Assembly (NCBI RefSeq): GCF_902499115.1
Contig: NZ_CABVPN010000022.1
Location: forward strand, 1 to 64,000
From: Burkholderia diffusa
GTDB taxonomy: Bacteria > Pseudomonadota > Gammaproteobacteria > Burkholderiales > Burkholderiaceae
Length of the DNA stretch: 64,000 bases
Reading direction: 5' to 3'
Shown here: positions 51,753 through 60,275 of the stretch, piece by piece
Position numbering within the stretch: position 1 is the first letter of the stretch
How the letters are laid out: every line of letters starts with the position of its first letter
Made by a program: the position numbers and the translations under genes
Notes under the pieces: generated by a model
Database searches by the model: none
What the model was told of the DNA's origin: nothing
What the model saw: the letters and a program-made list of their open reading frames with translations, nothing else

Positions 51753-52777
51753 GGCTGCGTGCGGCTGCGTTGCAGCGAGACGATGACCGACAGGCCGGGC
51801 CGAATACGCGGCTCGGTCGAGGCCGGGCCGTCCAGCAGGATCTTGACGGGCACCCGCTGCGTGACCTTCGTGAAGTTGCCGGTCGCGTTGTCGGGCGGCA
51901 ACAGCGAGAATTGCCCGCCGGTCGCGGGCGACAGGCTGTCGACGTGTCCGCTGAAGGTCCGGTCCGGCAGCGCGTCGAAGCGCAACTGCACGACGTCGCC
52001 GGTGCGCACATGCCGAAGCTGGGTTTCGCGGAAGTTCGCAACCACCCACGGGTGCGGTTCGACGACCGTGAGAAGCGCCTGACCGGGTGCGACATGCTCG
52101 CCGGTCTCGACCGTCTTCTTGCCGACGTAGCCGTCCGACGGCGCCACGACGGTCGTGTACTGAAGCTGCAGCTCCGCATCGCGCAACTCGGCGTCGTTCT
52201 GGTTCGACACGGCATCGGCGGCCTGCCGCGCGGCCTGCGCGCTGCGCTGCTGCGCTTCGGCCGCGTCGATGCGCGCGCGGGCGGACTTGCGCGCCGCGTT
52301 GGCGGCATCGAATTCCTGCTGCGACAATCCGCGCGGGGTTTCGCGGGTCAGTTCGCGTGCCCGTGCGTAGTCGAGCTCGGCCTTCTCGGCGTCCGCGCGT
52401 GCCGACACGAGCGCCGCGTCGGCTTGCTCGACCAGCGCCTTCGCGCGGCTCGCATCGGAGTGCGCTTGTGCGACGCGGGCCCGCTGCAGCGCGACGCGCA
52501 CGTCGAAATCGCGCGGATCGAGCCGCACGAGCGGGTCGCCCGCATGCACGAACCGGTTGTCGTCCACCAGCACGCGCTCGACCGTGCCGGCCACGCGCGG
52601 CGAGATCACGTGCAGGTGGCTTGTCACGTACGCGTCGTCGGTGCCGCGGTCATGCGCGTCGAATTCATAGACCAGCAGCGCGACGAGCAGCAGCGCGCAT
52701 CCGGCGATCAATACGACCGGCCACTTGCGCGAGCGCGCGGGGGAGGTGGGCGGCACGTCCGGCGAGTTCGGGGTCAC
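51749..52777 (-). CDS. EmrA/HlyD-type membrane fusion protein
   Basis: The 342-residue protein has one N-terminal membrane helix (about 20-38). The split lipoyl domain is visible as VISPRVAGTVERVLVDDNRFVHAGDPLVRLD and YTTVVAPSDGYVGKKTVETGEHVAPGQ. A long helical hairpin separates the two halves, and a beta-barrel domain follows. It connects the inner-membrane MFS pump to the outer-membrane lipoprotein. The start is GTG with GGAG ten bases upstream. It is divergent from the MFS pump gene by 83 bases, so the three parts share one control region. Confidence 0.92.
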   Translation of the reverse strand: MTPNSPDVPPTSPARSRKWPVVLIAGCALLLVALLVYEFDAHDRGTDDAYVTSHLHVISPRVAGTVERVLVDDNRFVHAGDPLVRLDPRDFDVRVALQRARVAQAHSDASRAKALVEQADAALVSARADAEKAELDYARARELTRETPRGLSQQEFDAANAARKSARARIDAAEAQQRSAQAARQAADAVSNQNDAELRDAELQLQYTTVVAPSDGYVGKKTVETGEHVAPGQALLTVVEPHPWVVANFRETQLRHVRTGDVVQLRFDALPDRTFSGHVDSLSPATGGQFSLLPPDNATGNFTKVTQRVPVKILLDGPASTEPRIRPGLSVIVSLQRSRTQP

Positions 52778-52860
52778 GATCGGGATACTCCATGGAACAG
52801 ACGGGATTCGTCACATCGCGCTATGCTTGCGCGAGCCTTTTGTGCGGGAGCCGCTCGACG

Positions 52861-54441
52861 ATGAACACCACGTTCGCCCCCGGTGGCACGACACCGGCGC
52901 CGGCCGCAGCGCCGGCCTCCGACATACCGACGTTTCGTTCGATCGCCGCGATCGCGGCGGTGCTGCTCGGCGCGATCATTTCGACCTTGACGTCGCGCAT
53001 CACGTCGCTCGGGCTCGCCGACGTGCGCGGCGCGCTCGGCGTCGGTTTCGACGAGGGCGCGTGGATCAACACCGCGTTCATCGCATCGCAGATGTTCGTC
53101 GGGCCGCTCGCGATCGCGGCGGCCTTCGTGTTCGGCACGCGTCGCGTGCTGCTGGCGGGTGCCGCGGTATTCCTGGTCGTCGAAAGCGTGCTGCCGCTGT
53201 GCACGAATTTCGGCACGTTCATCGTGCTCCAGAGCGTGGCCGGTTTCGCGTCCGGCGTGTTCGTGCCGCTGACCGTCGGGTTCGTCGTCCGCACGCTGCC
53301 GCCACGGCTGATTCCGTTCGGCATCGCCGCGTATGCGATGAACCTCGAGATGTCGCTCAACCTCTCGGCGACGCTCGAAGGGTGGTACAGCGAACACCTG
53401 AGCTGGCGCTGGCTGTTCTGGCAGAACGCGCTGCTGACCGTGCCGTTCATCGTCTGCCTGATGCTGTCGCTGTCCACAGAGCCGATCAAGCGCCTCGCGT
53501 CCGGCATCGACGCGCGCGGCATGCTGCTCGGCGCCGGCGGGTTCGCGTGCCTGTGCGTCGCGCTCGATCAGGGCGAGCGGCTGTTCTGGTTCCAGTCGCC
53601 GCTGATCGTCGCGCTGCTGTGCATCGGCATCGTGATGGTGGCCGCGTTCCTGATCCACGAACTGGCATCGCGACGGGCCGGGCTCGATCTCGGCTACCTC
53701 GCGCTGCCCAACGTCGCGTTGCTGATCCTGCTCGTCGGCCTCGTGCGCTTTACCGTGCTCAATACGAGCTTCATTCCGTCGGCGTTTCTCGCGAGTACCT
53801 ACGGGCTGCGCCCGCTGCAGATCGGCGACACGCTGCGCTGGATCGCGATGCCGCAACTGCTGTTCGCGCCGTGCGTGGCGTGGCTGCTGCAACGCGTCGA
53901 TCCGCGCCGGCTGATCGTGGCTGGCTTTGCGATGGTGGCGGTCGCGTTCGCGCTCGGCGCGCAACTCACGCCCGTCTGGGCCGAACCCGACTTCATCCCG
54001 TCGCAACTGCTTCAGGCATTGGGTCAGACGATGGCGCTCACGTCGGTCGTGTTCTTCTTCGGCAAGCACGTGACGGCCGAGCACGCGCTGACGTTCGGCG
54101 CCGTCGTGCAGACGACGCGCCTGCTGAGCGGGCAACTCGGCACGACGTCGATCGCGGTGATCCAGCGCATCATGGAGGCTACCCATTCGAATCTCGTCGG
54201 TCTGCATGTCACGCTGTCGGATCCGCAAACGCTGGAGCGCTTGCGAGCCGGCGCGGCGGCGCTCGTGTCGCACGGCGCGACCTTCGCGACCGGCGACCAG
54301 GCGGCCTATGTGTTGCTCGATCGGGCCGTCCGCGTCCAGGCGACGACGCTCGCACTCGCAGACAATTTCCGTGTCGCGATGACGTTCGCGGCCGCGGGGG
54401 CGCTGATCGGCATGCTGCTCAGGCCGGCGCGTGCGTCGTAA
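52861..54441 (+). CDS. EmrB/DHA2-type MFS drug exporter, 14 segments
   Basis: The 526-residue inner-membrane exporter has about 14 helices, as in the EmrB/QacA family. It contains the ADVRGALGVGFDEGAWINTAFIASQM region of helix 1-2 and the SWRWLFWQN motif after helix 5. Together with the divergent EmrA-like and NodT-like genes it makes a complete tripartite pump from cytosol to outside. Substrates are unknown; hydrophobic acids and fusaric-acid-type compounds are common for the family. The ATG at 52861 was chosen for its GGGAG site; an upstream ATG at 52792 is possible. Confidence 0.92.
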   Translation: MNTTFAPGGTTPAPAAAPASDIPTFRSIAAIAAVLLGAIISTLTSRITSLGLADVRGALGVGFDEGAWINTAFIASQMFVGPLAIAAAFVFGTRRVLLAGAAVFLVVESVLPLCTNFGTFIVLQSVAGFASGVFVPLTVGFVVRTLPPRLIPFGIAAYAMNLEMSLNLSATLEGWYSEHLSWRWLFWQNALLTVPFIVCLMLSLSTEPIKRLASGIDARGMLLGAGGFACLCVALDQGERLFWFQSPLIVALLCIGIVMVAAFLIHELASRRAGLDLGYLALPNVALLILLVGLVRFTVLNTSFIPSAFLASTYGLRPLQIGDTLRWIAMPQLLFAPCVAWLLQRVDPRRLIVAGFAMVAVAFALGAQLTPVWAEPDFIPSQLLQALGQTMALTSVVFFFGKHVTAEHALTFGAVVQTTRLLSGQLGTTSIAVIQRIMEATHSNLVGLHVTLSDPQTLERLRAGAAALVSHGATFATGDQAAYVLLDRAVRVQATTLALADNFRVAMTFAAAGALIGMLLRPARAS

Positions 54442-54519
54442 GCGCCCGACGCCGGATCGGCGGATATCCCGCATCGACGATCCTGGCGATCGTGCACGCC
54501 GCAACGGAATCGCGGTGAC

Positions 54520-54534
54520 CTGAAAAATCCTGAA
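54520..54534. promoter_or_regulatory. CTGAA-N5-CTGAA repeat in a convergent gap
   Basis: There are two exact CTGAA units ten bases apart, matching the repeat found before several other genes. This copy lies between the 3' ends of two convergent genes, so it cannot be a simple promoter element for either. It may be a relic or a binding site acting at a distance. Confidence 0.35.
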
Positions 54535-54592
54535 ACGTGCCAAACGACGCGCCGGCGTGGCGGCCGGGCGCGCCGTACGGTGACGCGTGCGC

Positions 54593-55564
54593 TTACGCTT
54601 TCAGAAACGCGAGCAGTTCGGCATTGATCCGGTCTGCGTCGACGACGCACATCCCGTGCGCGCCGCCGGGGATGACCTTGAGCTCCGCGTGCTTCACGAT
54701 CTTCGCGGACAGGCGAGCCGAATCGTCGATCGGCACGATCTGGTCGTCGTCGCCGTGCAGGATCAGCGTCGGGACGTCGATCTTCTTCAGGTCGTCGGTG
54801 TAGTTGACCTCGGAGAATTCCTTGACGCACAGATACTGGCCATGGATGCCGCCCATCATGCCCTGCGCCCAGAACGCGTCGATCGTGCCCTGCGACACCT
54901 TGGCATTCGGACGGTTGAAGCCGAAAAACGGCACGGCGAGATCCTTGTAGAACTGCGAACGGTTCTCGGCGACGTTCTTGCGGATCCCGTCGAACACGTC
55001 CATCGGCAGGCCGCCGGGATTGGACGCCGATTTCACCATCTGCGGCGGCACGGCGCCGATCAGCACGGCCTTCGACACACGCTTCGTGCCGTGGCGCCCG
55101 ATGTAGTGCGCGACTTCGCCGCCGCCGGTGGAGTGGCCGACGAGCGTGGCTTCGCGCAGGTCGAGCGCATTCATCAGCGCCGCGAGATCGTCGGCATACG
55201 TGTCCATGTCGTTGCCTTGCGACGGCTGGCTCGAGCGGCCGTGACCGCGGCGATCGTGCGCGATCACGCGGTAGCCGTGCTGCACGAGGAACAGCATCTG
55301 CGAGTCCCACGCGTCGGCGCACAGCGGCCAGCCGTGCGAGAAGACGACCGGGCGGCCGCTGCCCCAGTCCTTGAAGTAAATCTGCGTACCGTCTTTGGTG
55401 GTGATCGTGTTCATCGCATGGGCTCCTTGATGGGCGGAAGCGGTGTGTTTGGGGGCGGCGGCGGCAGCGGCCGGCAGCGCGGCGGCTGCAACGGCGGTCG
55501 CGCCGGCAAGCAGCATGTCTCGGCGACGCGCCGAGGGAACGGCGTCGATGTCTGCTGGACGCAT
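54593..55564 (-). CDS. Exported alpha/beta-hydrolase (chloroperoxidase-like)
   Basis: The 323-residue precursor has a twin-arginine-type leader (ARRRDMLLAGATAVAAAALPAAA). A complete hydrolase of the non-haem haloperoxidase/esterase group follows: oxyanion HGWPL, nucleophile elbow G-H-S-T-G-G-G, acid in LILHGDDDQIVP and histidine in GGAHGM. It is related to the cytosolic enzyme at 56452 over its length. The ATG has an AAGGAG site. A TTCAG-type triple site lies about 180 bases upstream. Confidence 0.9.
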   Translation of the reverse strand: MRPADIDAVPSARRRDMLLAGATAVAAAALPAAAAAAPKHTASAHQGAHAMNTITTKDGTQIYFKDWGSGRPVVFSHGWPLCADAWDSQMLFLVQHGYRVIAHDRRGHGRSSQPSQGNDMDTYADDLAALMNALDLREATLVGHSTGGGEVAHYIGRHGTKRVSKAVLIGAVPPQMVKSASNPGGLPMDVFDGIRKNVAENRSQFYKDLAVPFFGFNRPNAKVSQGTIDAFWAQGMMGGIHGQYLCVKEFSEVNYTDDLKKIDVPTLILHGDDDQIVPIDDSARLSAKIVKHAELKVIPGGAHGMCVVDADRINAELLAFLKA

Positions 55565-55739
55565 GGGAACTCCTTGAACGTGCGGTGGAACGATGCCGCG
55601 TTGGATGGATGGTTCGGATCTGCCCGCATGCGGCAATCGCGCCGGCAGCCGGCGTGCGTTCGCGGTCGCGGGCCGGCAGGCGCGCGAAGGCAGCGAACGA
55701 ACGTCGACAGGAGCCTATCCCGCGGTCATGCGCCATGTA

Positions 55740-55765
55740 CTGAAATCGGGCTGAATTTTCATGAA
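55740..55765 (-). promoter_or_regulatory. Triple TTCAG-type repeat, spacing 11 and 10
   Basis: On the plus strand CTGAA occurs at 55740 and 55751 and ATGAA at 55761. This has the same spacing as the triple sites at 33902 and 58053. It lies upstream of the exported hydrolase on the minus strand. Confidence 0.45.
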
Positions 55766-55996
55766 GCCGGTCGCGGCGCATGCCGCGCAAATGCACCGGC
55801 CAGAAAATTTAAGCCCGGAATAAAGACTCTTCAGCGGCGGCTCGCTATCGTCAGCATCAGGTCATCCCGTCGCGGGTCGGTGCCGGTCCGCGTCGGCGGA
55901 TGGCGATCGCGACGCGGGCGGGTGTGCAACATCCGGACCGCTCGCCACTTGCCTGGGTACGCCGCCATGGACGAATTCAATCGCTGGGAGCACGTG

Positions 55997-56392
55997 ATGA
56001 CGCTGCTCGACCCGTCGCCGGCCGCGAGTCGGTGTGCGCCGTCGCATCTTCGCGACCCGGACCCCGCGCGCCGTCGCCATCGTGACGACGCGCCGCCCGC
56101 GTCGAGCGGCGGCGCGCGCCGCCGGTGCGCGATCGTCGCCGCCGAGCGGCAGACCGATTCGTCGGTGTTGATCTCGTGGAGCGACCCGACGCGCTGCCGC
56201 TACGACGAGCAGCGCTGGATCAGCGCAAAGTCTCGCGCCCTCGGGCGCTGCGCGCTGACCGGCATCACGATTCACACAGGCGATGCGATCTACAAGCCGC
56301 AATGGCGCGGAGCGAAGCGCCCCGCGAACTACCGGGAGGTGATCCTCGCGTCCGAACTGGAGCGGTTCATCGCCAGGCTGTCCCGTTCATGA
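55997..56392 (+). CDS. DUF3331-family protein
   Basis: The 131-residue protein has a variable, arginine-rich N-terminal third. The conserved DUF3331 block follows: IVAAERQTDSSVLISWSDPT, then RYDEQRW, CALTG, GDAIYKPQWRG and PANYREVIL. The family is known mainly from Burkholderia and relatives and has no known function. I chose the second ATG because GGGAG lies seven bases before it. It is followed 59 bases later by an alpha/beta hydrolase on the same strand. Confidence 0.8.
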   Translation: MTLLDPSPAASRCAPSHLRDPDPARRRHRDDAPPASSGGARRRCAIVAAERQTDSSVLISWSDPTRCRYDEQRWISAKSRALGRCALTGITIHTGDAIYKPQWRGAKRPANYREVILASELERFIARLSRS

Positions 56393-56451
56393 TCCGTCCG
56401 TCGGCCCTGGCTGGCGGCCGCCACTTTTTCACCGCTGAGGAAGAAATCCGC

Positions 56452-57273
56452 ATGAGCACATTCACGACACGCGACGGCGTTTCGATTCACTACAAGGACT
56501 GGGGAGCAGGGCGACCGGTCGTGTTCATTCACGGCTGGCCGTTGAATGCGGACATGTGGGATGTCCAGATGCATCATCTCGCGTCGAACGGCTTTCGCTG
56601 CATCGCCTACGACCGGCGCGGCTTCGGCCGGTCCGGCCAGCCGTGGACGGGCTACGACTACGATACGCTGGCCGACGACCTCGCGACGCTGATCGAGACG
56701 CTCGGGCTGCGCGACGTGACGCTCGTCGGCTTTTCGATGGGCGGCGGCGAAGTGGCCCGCTACATCGGCCGGCACGGCACGCGACACATCGCGAAGGCCG
56801 TCCTGATCGGATCGGTGACGCCGCTGGTCGCGCGGCGCGACGACCATCCGGACGGTGTCGACGTGGCCGTGTTCGACGGTATCCGCGCGGGCATCATGGC
56901 TGACCGCGCGGCATTCTTCGAGCACTTCTGGCCGCTGTTCACCGGTTCGAACCGGGCCGCTTCGACGATCTCGCGCGCCGCGCTCGACTGGACGTCCTTC
57001 ATGGCGCTGCAGGGCGGCTTGAAGGGCACGCTCGATTGCGTCGGCGCGTTTTCCGAAACCGATTTCAGGGCGGATCTCGACAAGTTCGACGTGCCGACGC
57101 TCGTGATTCACGGCGACGACGACCAGACGGTGCCGCTCGCGCTCACGGGCGCCGCCGCGGCGAAGCGCGTGCCGCACGCGACGCTGAGCGTCTACGAGGG
57201 CGGGCCGCATGCGTTGTATCTGACGCACGCGCAACGATTGAACGACGAACTGCTGGCGTTCGCCCGCGCATGA
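56452..57273 (+). CDS. Alpha/beta-hydrolase (chloroperoxidase-like), cytosolic
   Basis: The 273-residue hydrolase has HGWPL (oxyanion hole), the nucleophile elbow G-F-S-M-G-G-G, the acid in LVIHGDDDQTVP and the histidine in GGPHALY. It lacks a leader, unlike its relative at 54593, so the pair covers cytosol and periplasm. The ATG has a GAGGAAG site. Substrate unknown; esterase, lactonase or perhydrolase activity is typical for the group. Confidence 0.9.
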   Translation: MSTFTTRDGVSIHYKDWGAGRPVVFIHGWPLNADMWDVQMHHLASNGFRCIAYDRRGFGRSGQPWTGYDYDTLADDLATLIETLGLRDVTLVGFSMGGGEVARYIGRHGTRHIAKAVLIGSVTPLVARRDDHPDGVDVAVFDGIRAGIMADRAAFFEHFWPLFTGSNRAASTISRAALDWTSFMALQGGLKGTLDCVGAFSETDFRADLDKFDVPTLVIHGDDDQTVPLALTGAAAAKRVPHATLSVYEGGPHALYLTHAQRLNDELLAFARA

Positions 57274-57328
57274 CTCGACGGCAGTTGCTGCCGTGACGTG
57301 GCGGAGCGGGCCCGGCCGACCGGCCGGC

Positions 57329-57970
57329 TCACTCCGTCCATTTCGACCCGAGCACCAGGCCGCAGAAATTCGTCCGGCGATAGTCCGGGTCGCACCGCTC
57401 GAGCACGTCGGCGCAGACGTTGCCGAACGCAGTCGCGGGGCGATGCGCGGTGCCCGCGGCGAGCGCCTCGAGGAACAGTTCCTTGAAACACGGGCCGCGT
57501 GGCCACGCGTTGAGGATCTCGTCACGTTCGGACCAGCTCACTTCGTCGAAATGGCGAGCAAAGAGATCCGTCTCGATGCCCGCGCCGAGCAGCGCCGTCA
57601 ACGGCGTCATGTACGGGTGAATGCCAAAGGTGGTGTGCAGCGCGATTGCACGCCACACCTCAGCCGCATCGTCGGCAGCGACGCCGTGTCCGCCGAGGAA
57701 TGCGTGCGCGGCATTCGCACCGTCGATTTCGAAGCGCCGGCGCGAATGCCGGTAGCGCTCCGTCAGTCCGAAGTCATGGAACAGCGCCGCGACGTACAGC
57801 AGCTCGGCGTCGAATGCGATGCCGCGACGCAGCCCGATGAGCGACGCGAACGCGAACACGCGCATCGCGTGCCGGAACAGGAGTTCCGGCACGCCGGCGC
57901 GCACGGCTGCGGCGGCCTCCCGTGCGATCGGGCCGTCGGGAATCCGGATGCCGGCGATACGGTTGCCCAT
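57329..57970 (-). CDS. HD-domain phosphohydrolase-like protein (cyanamide hydratase-like)
   Basis: The 213-residue protein has an intact HD metal site: H34, the H65-D66 pair in ALFHDFGL, and the histidine of AIALHTT. The overall pattern resembles the cyanamide hydratase-like HD group. The paralogue at 24743 has lost the HD pair. A multi-copy TTCAG repeat lies about 90 bases upstream of the start. It converges with an alpha/beta hydrolase and is divergent from the NB-ARC regulator at 58476. Confidence 0.85.
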   Translation of the reverse strand: MGNRIAGIRIPDGPIAREAAAAVRAGVPELLFRHAMRVFAFASLIGLRRGIAFDAELLYVAALFHDFGLTERYRHSRRRFEIDGANAAHAFLGGHGVAADDAAEVWRAIALHTTFGIHPYMTPLTALLGAGIETDLFARHFDEVSWSERDEILNAWPRGPCFKELFLEALAAGTAHRPATAFGNVCADVLERCDPDYRRTNFCGLVLGSKWTE

Positions 57971-58475
57971 GGTCGTGTTCCTCGCGGCGTGACGGCAGTC
58001 GCTCGACGCTGGCGCCGTGGAACCATCGTCGCGCGTCGCGCCGCTGAATGTCCTGAGCGGCGCCTGAATCGTTCTGAACGGAAAATCCGACCGGCCGTCA
58101 CGGTCGGAATCGATTTCGCTGCGCCTTGCACGTCGTTGTTACCGGCTTTTTTCTCGGGAGCCATCCGAACCGCTATCTCAATTCACGAGACTGCGAAATC
58201 AAGTTCGGTCAATCGGCCGTTTTATCCTACGAAACAGGTTCATGAGTAAACGGCTATTTCATGCATTGAAAATGCAGGTTGCCGTTGTGCGTCGTGCCTT
58301 GCCAGTTGGGGCGGGGCACGTTGTCGTGGCGATCGCGGCATTCATCGATTCAAAAAATTTGCTGTTTGAGTTCTGATAATTTGAATCATTTGACCGGGCA
58401 AATGCCGTAGCATTGCCGTCAGACCGGTGTCATTTCTGACAGGGCATCGATGAATGCAATCGATTAAAAATTCCC
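57971..58475. other. Divergent regulatory region between HD gene and NB-ARC regulator
   Basis: I see no gene in these 505 bases. The part next to the HD gene carries a four-unit CTGAA array (58044, 58053, 58064, 58074). The part next to the regulator is markedly AT-rich (58320-58400) and probably contains its promoter. Short frames here have no ribosome site. Confidence 0.5.
58044..58078 (-). promoter_or_regulatory. Four-unit TTCAG-type array
   Basis: On the plus strand CTGAA, CTGAG, CTGAA and CTGAA start at 58044, 58053, 58064 and 58074. The last two form the shared core CTGAATCGTTCTGAA, identical to the site at 33913 except for one base. In gene direction they precede the HD gene by about 75-95 bases. 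Confidence 0.55.
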
Positions 58476-60275
58476 ATGATCCGGATTGGAACACTTCACG
58501 TTTTTCTCGACAGACGTGAAATTCGCTCGAACGGCAAGCTGCTGCGTATCGGCAGTCGCGCATTCGAAATTCTCGAACTCCTGATTCGTGCGAACGGCGC
58601 ACTGGTATCGAAAGACGAAATCATGCAGCGCGTGTGGCCGCACACGATCGTGGAGGAAAACAACCTGCAGGTGCATATCGCCGCGTTGCGCAAGGCGCTC
58701 GCCGACGACCGGAACCTGATCGTCACGGTGCCGGGGCGCGGCTATCGGCTGGTTGGCGGCCACGCCGAAGGCGCGGCGCCCGCACCTCCCGCGACGTCGC
58801 GGCTGACGGCCGCGCCGACCGCGCTCGTCGGCCGCGAGCAGACCGTCGCCGACGTCCTTGCGGCGCTCGACACCGCGCGCGTCGTGACGCTGGTCGGGGC
58901 GGGCGGCATCGGCAAGACGCGGGTCGCGCTCGAAGCGGCGATGCGGGCCGAGGCGCGCTTTCCGGATGGCGCCGCGTTCGTGTCGCTGGCCACGGTGGCG
59001 AGTCCGCGATTCGTGCCCGACGCACTGGCAGGTGCGTTCGGCATCGTGGAGCCGACCGGATCGCTGACGCTCGAAGCGGTGCTGGCGAGCGTGGCGAACC
59101 GCCGGATGTTGCTGGTGCTCGACAATTGCGAGCATCTGCTCGACGCCGCCGCGCAGATCGCGACCGCACTGACCGAATCCGACGCCGGATTGCGCGTCCT
59201 CGCGACCAGCCGCGAGGCGCTGCGTATCCAGGGCGAGCGGCTGTGTCCGATTCCGCCGCTCGATGTCCCCGGCGAAGGCGCCGACGATGCTCAGACCCTG
59301 AGCGCCAGCGCGGTGCAACTGTTCTCGGCGCGCGCGCGTGCCGCCGATCCCCGCTTTCCGTTCGACGAACGCAGCGTGGCGCTGATGGCGTCGGTGTGCC
59401 GTCGTCTCGACGGTCTTCCGCTCGCCATCGAACTGGCAGCAGCCCGCGCGGCCGTGCTCGGCATCGATGTGCTGGCCGCGCATCTCGACGACCATTTCAG
59501 GTTGCTGACCGGCGGTTTTCGCACGGCCTTGCCGCGTCATCAGACGCTGCAGGCGATGTACGACTGGAGCTACCGCTTGCTCGGGGACGCGGAGCGCCTG
59601 CTGTTGCGGTGGCTCGGCGTGTTCCGCGACAGCTTCTCGATCGACGCGGTGCGGGATATCGTCGGAGCGAAGGGGTTGGCCGATGCGGACCTGCTCGACA
59701 CGATCGCCGGCCTCGTCTCGAAGTCGCTGCTGAGCCTCGAGAGCGCGCACGGCGCACCGCGCTACCGGCTGCTGACCACGACGCGCGCCTATGCGCTGCA
59801 GCAGCTCGAGAACAACGGCGAATGCGCAGCCGCGGCACGCGCGCATGCGAACTACTTCCATACGTTGTTCAGGCTTGCGCCCGGCGGCGGAGGTGACGAC
59901 GGGCCGCGGGCCGAATCGCGGCTCGACGTGATCCGGCGCGAACTCGGCAATCTGCGCGCGGCGCTCGACTGGGCATTTTCGCCGAATGGCGATCTGGACG
60001 TCGGCGTCGCGCTGGCGGCTGTCGCGGTCCCATGCCTGTTCGACCTGTCGCTGGTGGACGAATGTCGCGAACGGGCGCGCGCGGCGCTCGATGCAATGCG
60101 GAACATGGACGAGACATGTGCGCGCGAGAATGCGCGCGTGCGCCTGCTGGCCGCCTATGCCGCCGCGCTCGCCCATACCTCGGGGCCGACGCACGTCGTA
60201 CACGACGCGTGGTCCGAAGTGCACGCGTTCGGGTTCGAAGCGGGCGAGGCCGAGTTGCCGCCGCGCGAATCGTAA
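58476..60275 (+). CDS. Winged-helix/NB-ARC regulator, middle-length form
   Basis: The 599-residue protein has an OmpR-type winged helix at 1-95 (VTVPGRGYRLV), Walker A GAGGIGKT (141-148), Walker B MLLVLDNCEH and LPLAIELAAARAAVLG. About 150 residues of helical sequence follow, and the protein ends abruptly after FGFEAGEAELPPRES. Compared with the 965-residue paralogue the repeat tail is missing. The ATG has no clear ribosome site but aligns with both paralogues. It is divergent from the HD gene, with the repeat array between them. A further TTCAG pair lies just after its stop. Confidence 0.84.
   Translation: MIRIGTLHVFLDRREIRSNGKLLRIGSRAFEILELLIRANGALVSKDEIMQRVWPHTIVEENNLQVHIAALRKALADDRNLIVTVPGRGYRLVGGHAEGAAPAPPATSRLTAAPTALVGREQTVADVLAALDTARVVTLVGAGGIGKTRVALEAAMRAEARFPDGAAFVSLATVASPRFVPDALAGAFGIVEPTGSLTLEAVLASVANRRMLLVLDNCEHLLDAAAQIATALTESDAGLRVLATSREALRIQGERLCPIPPLDVPGEGADDAQTLSASAVQLFSARARAADPRFPFDERSVALMASVCRRLDGLPLAIELAAARAAVLGIDVLAAHLDDHFRLLTGGFRTALPRHQTLQAMYDWSYRLLGDAERLLLRWLGVFRDSFSIDAVRDIVGAKGLADADLLDTIAGLVSKSLLSLESAHGAPRYRLLTTTRAYALQQLENNGECAAAARAHANYFHTLFRLAPGGGGDDGPRAESRLDVIRRELGNLRAALDWAFSPNGDLDVGVALAAVAVPCLFDLSLVDECRERARAALDAMRNMDETCARENARVRLLAAYAAALAHTSGPTHVVHDAWSEVHAFGFEAGEAELPPRES

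Noticed and set aside
58276..58322. Imperfect hairpin around CGTGCC and GGCACG
   Set aside because: No following T-run and not next to a gene end, so there is no basis for calling a terminator or an RNA.
58360..58400. Three TTTGA units before the NB-ARC regulator at 58476
   Set aside because: Spacing (15 and 9 bases) is irregular and the region is simply AT-rich, so it is not a convincing site.
58342..58602. 86-codon minus-strand frame overlapping the NB-ARC start
   Set aside because: No ribosome site and no family; it overlaps a gene whose start aligns with two paralogues.
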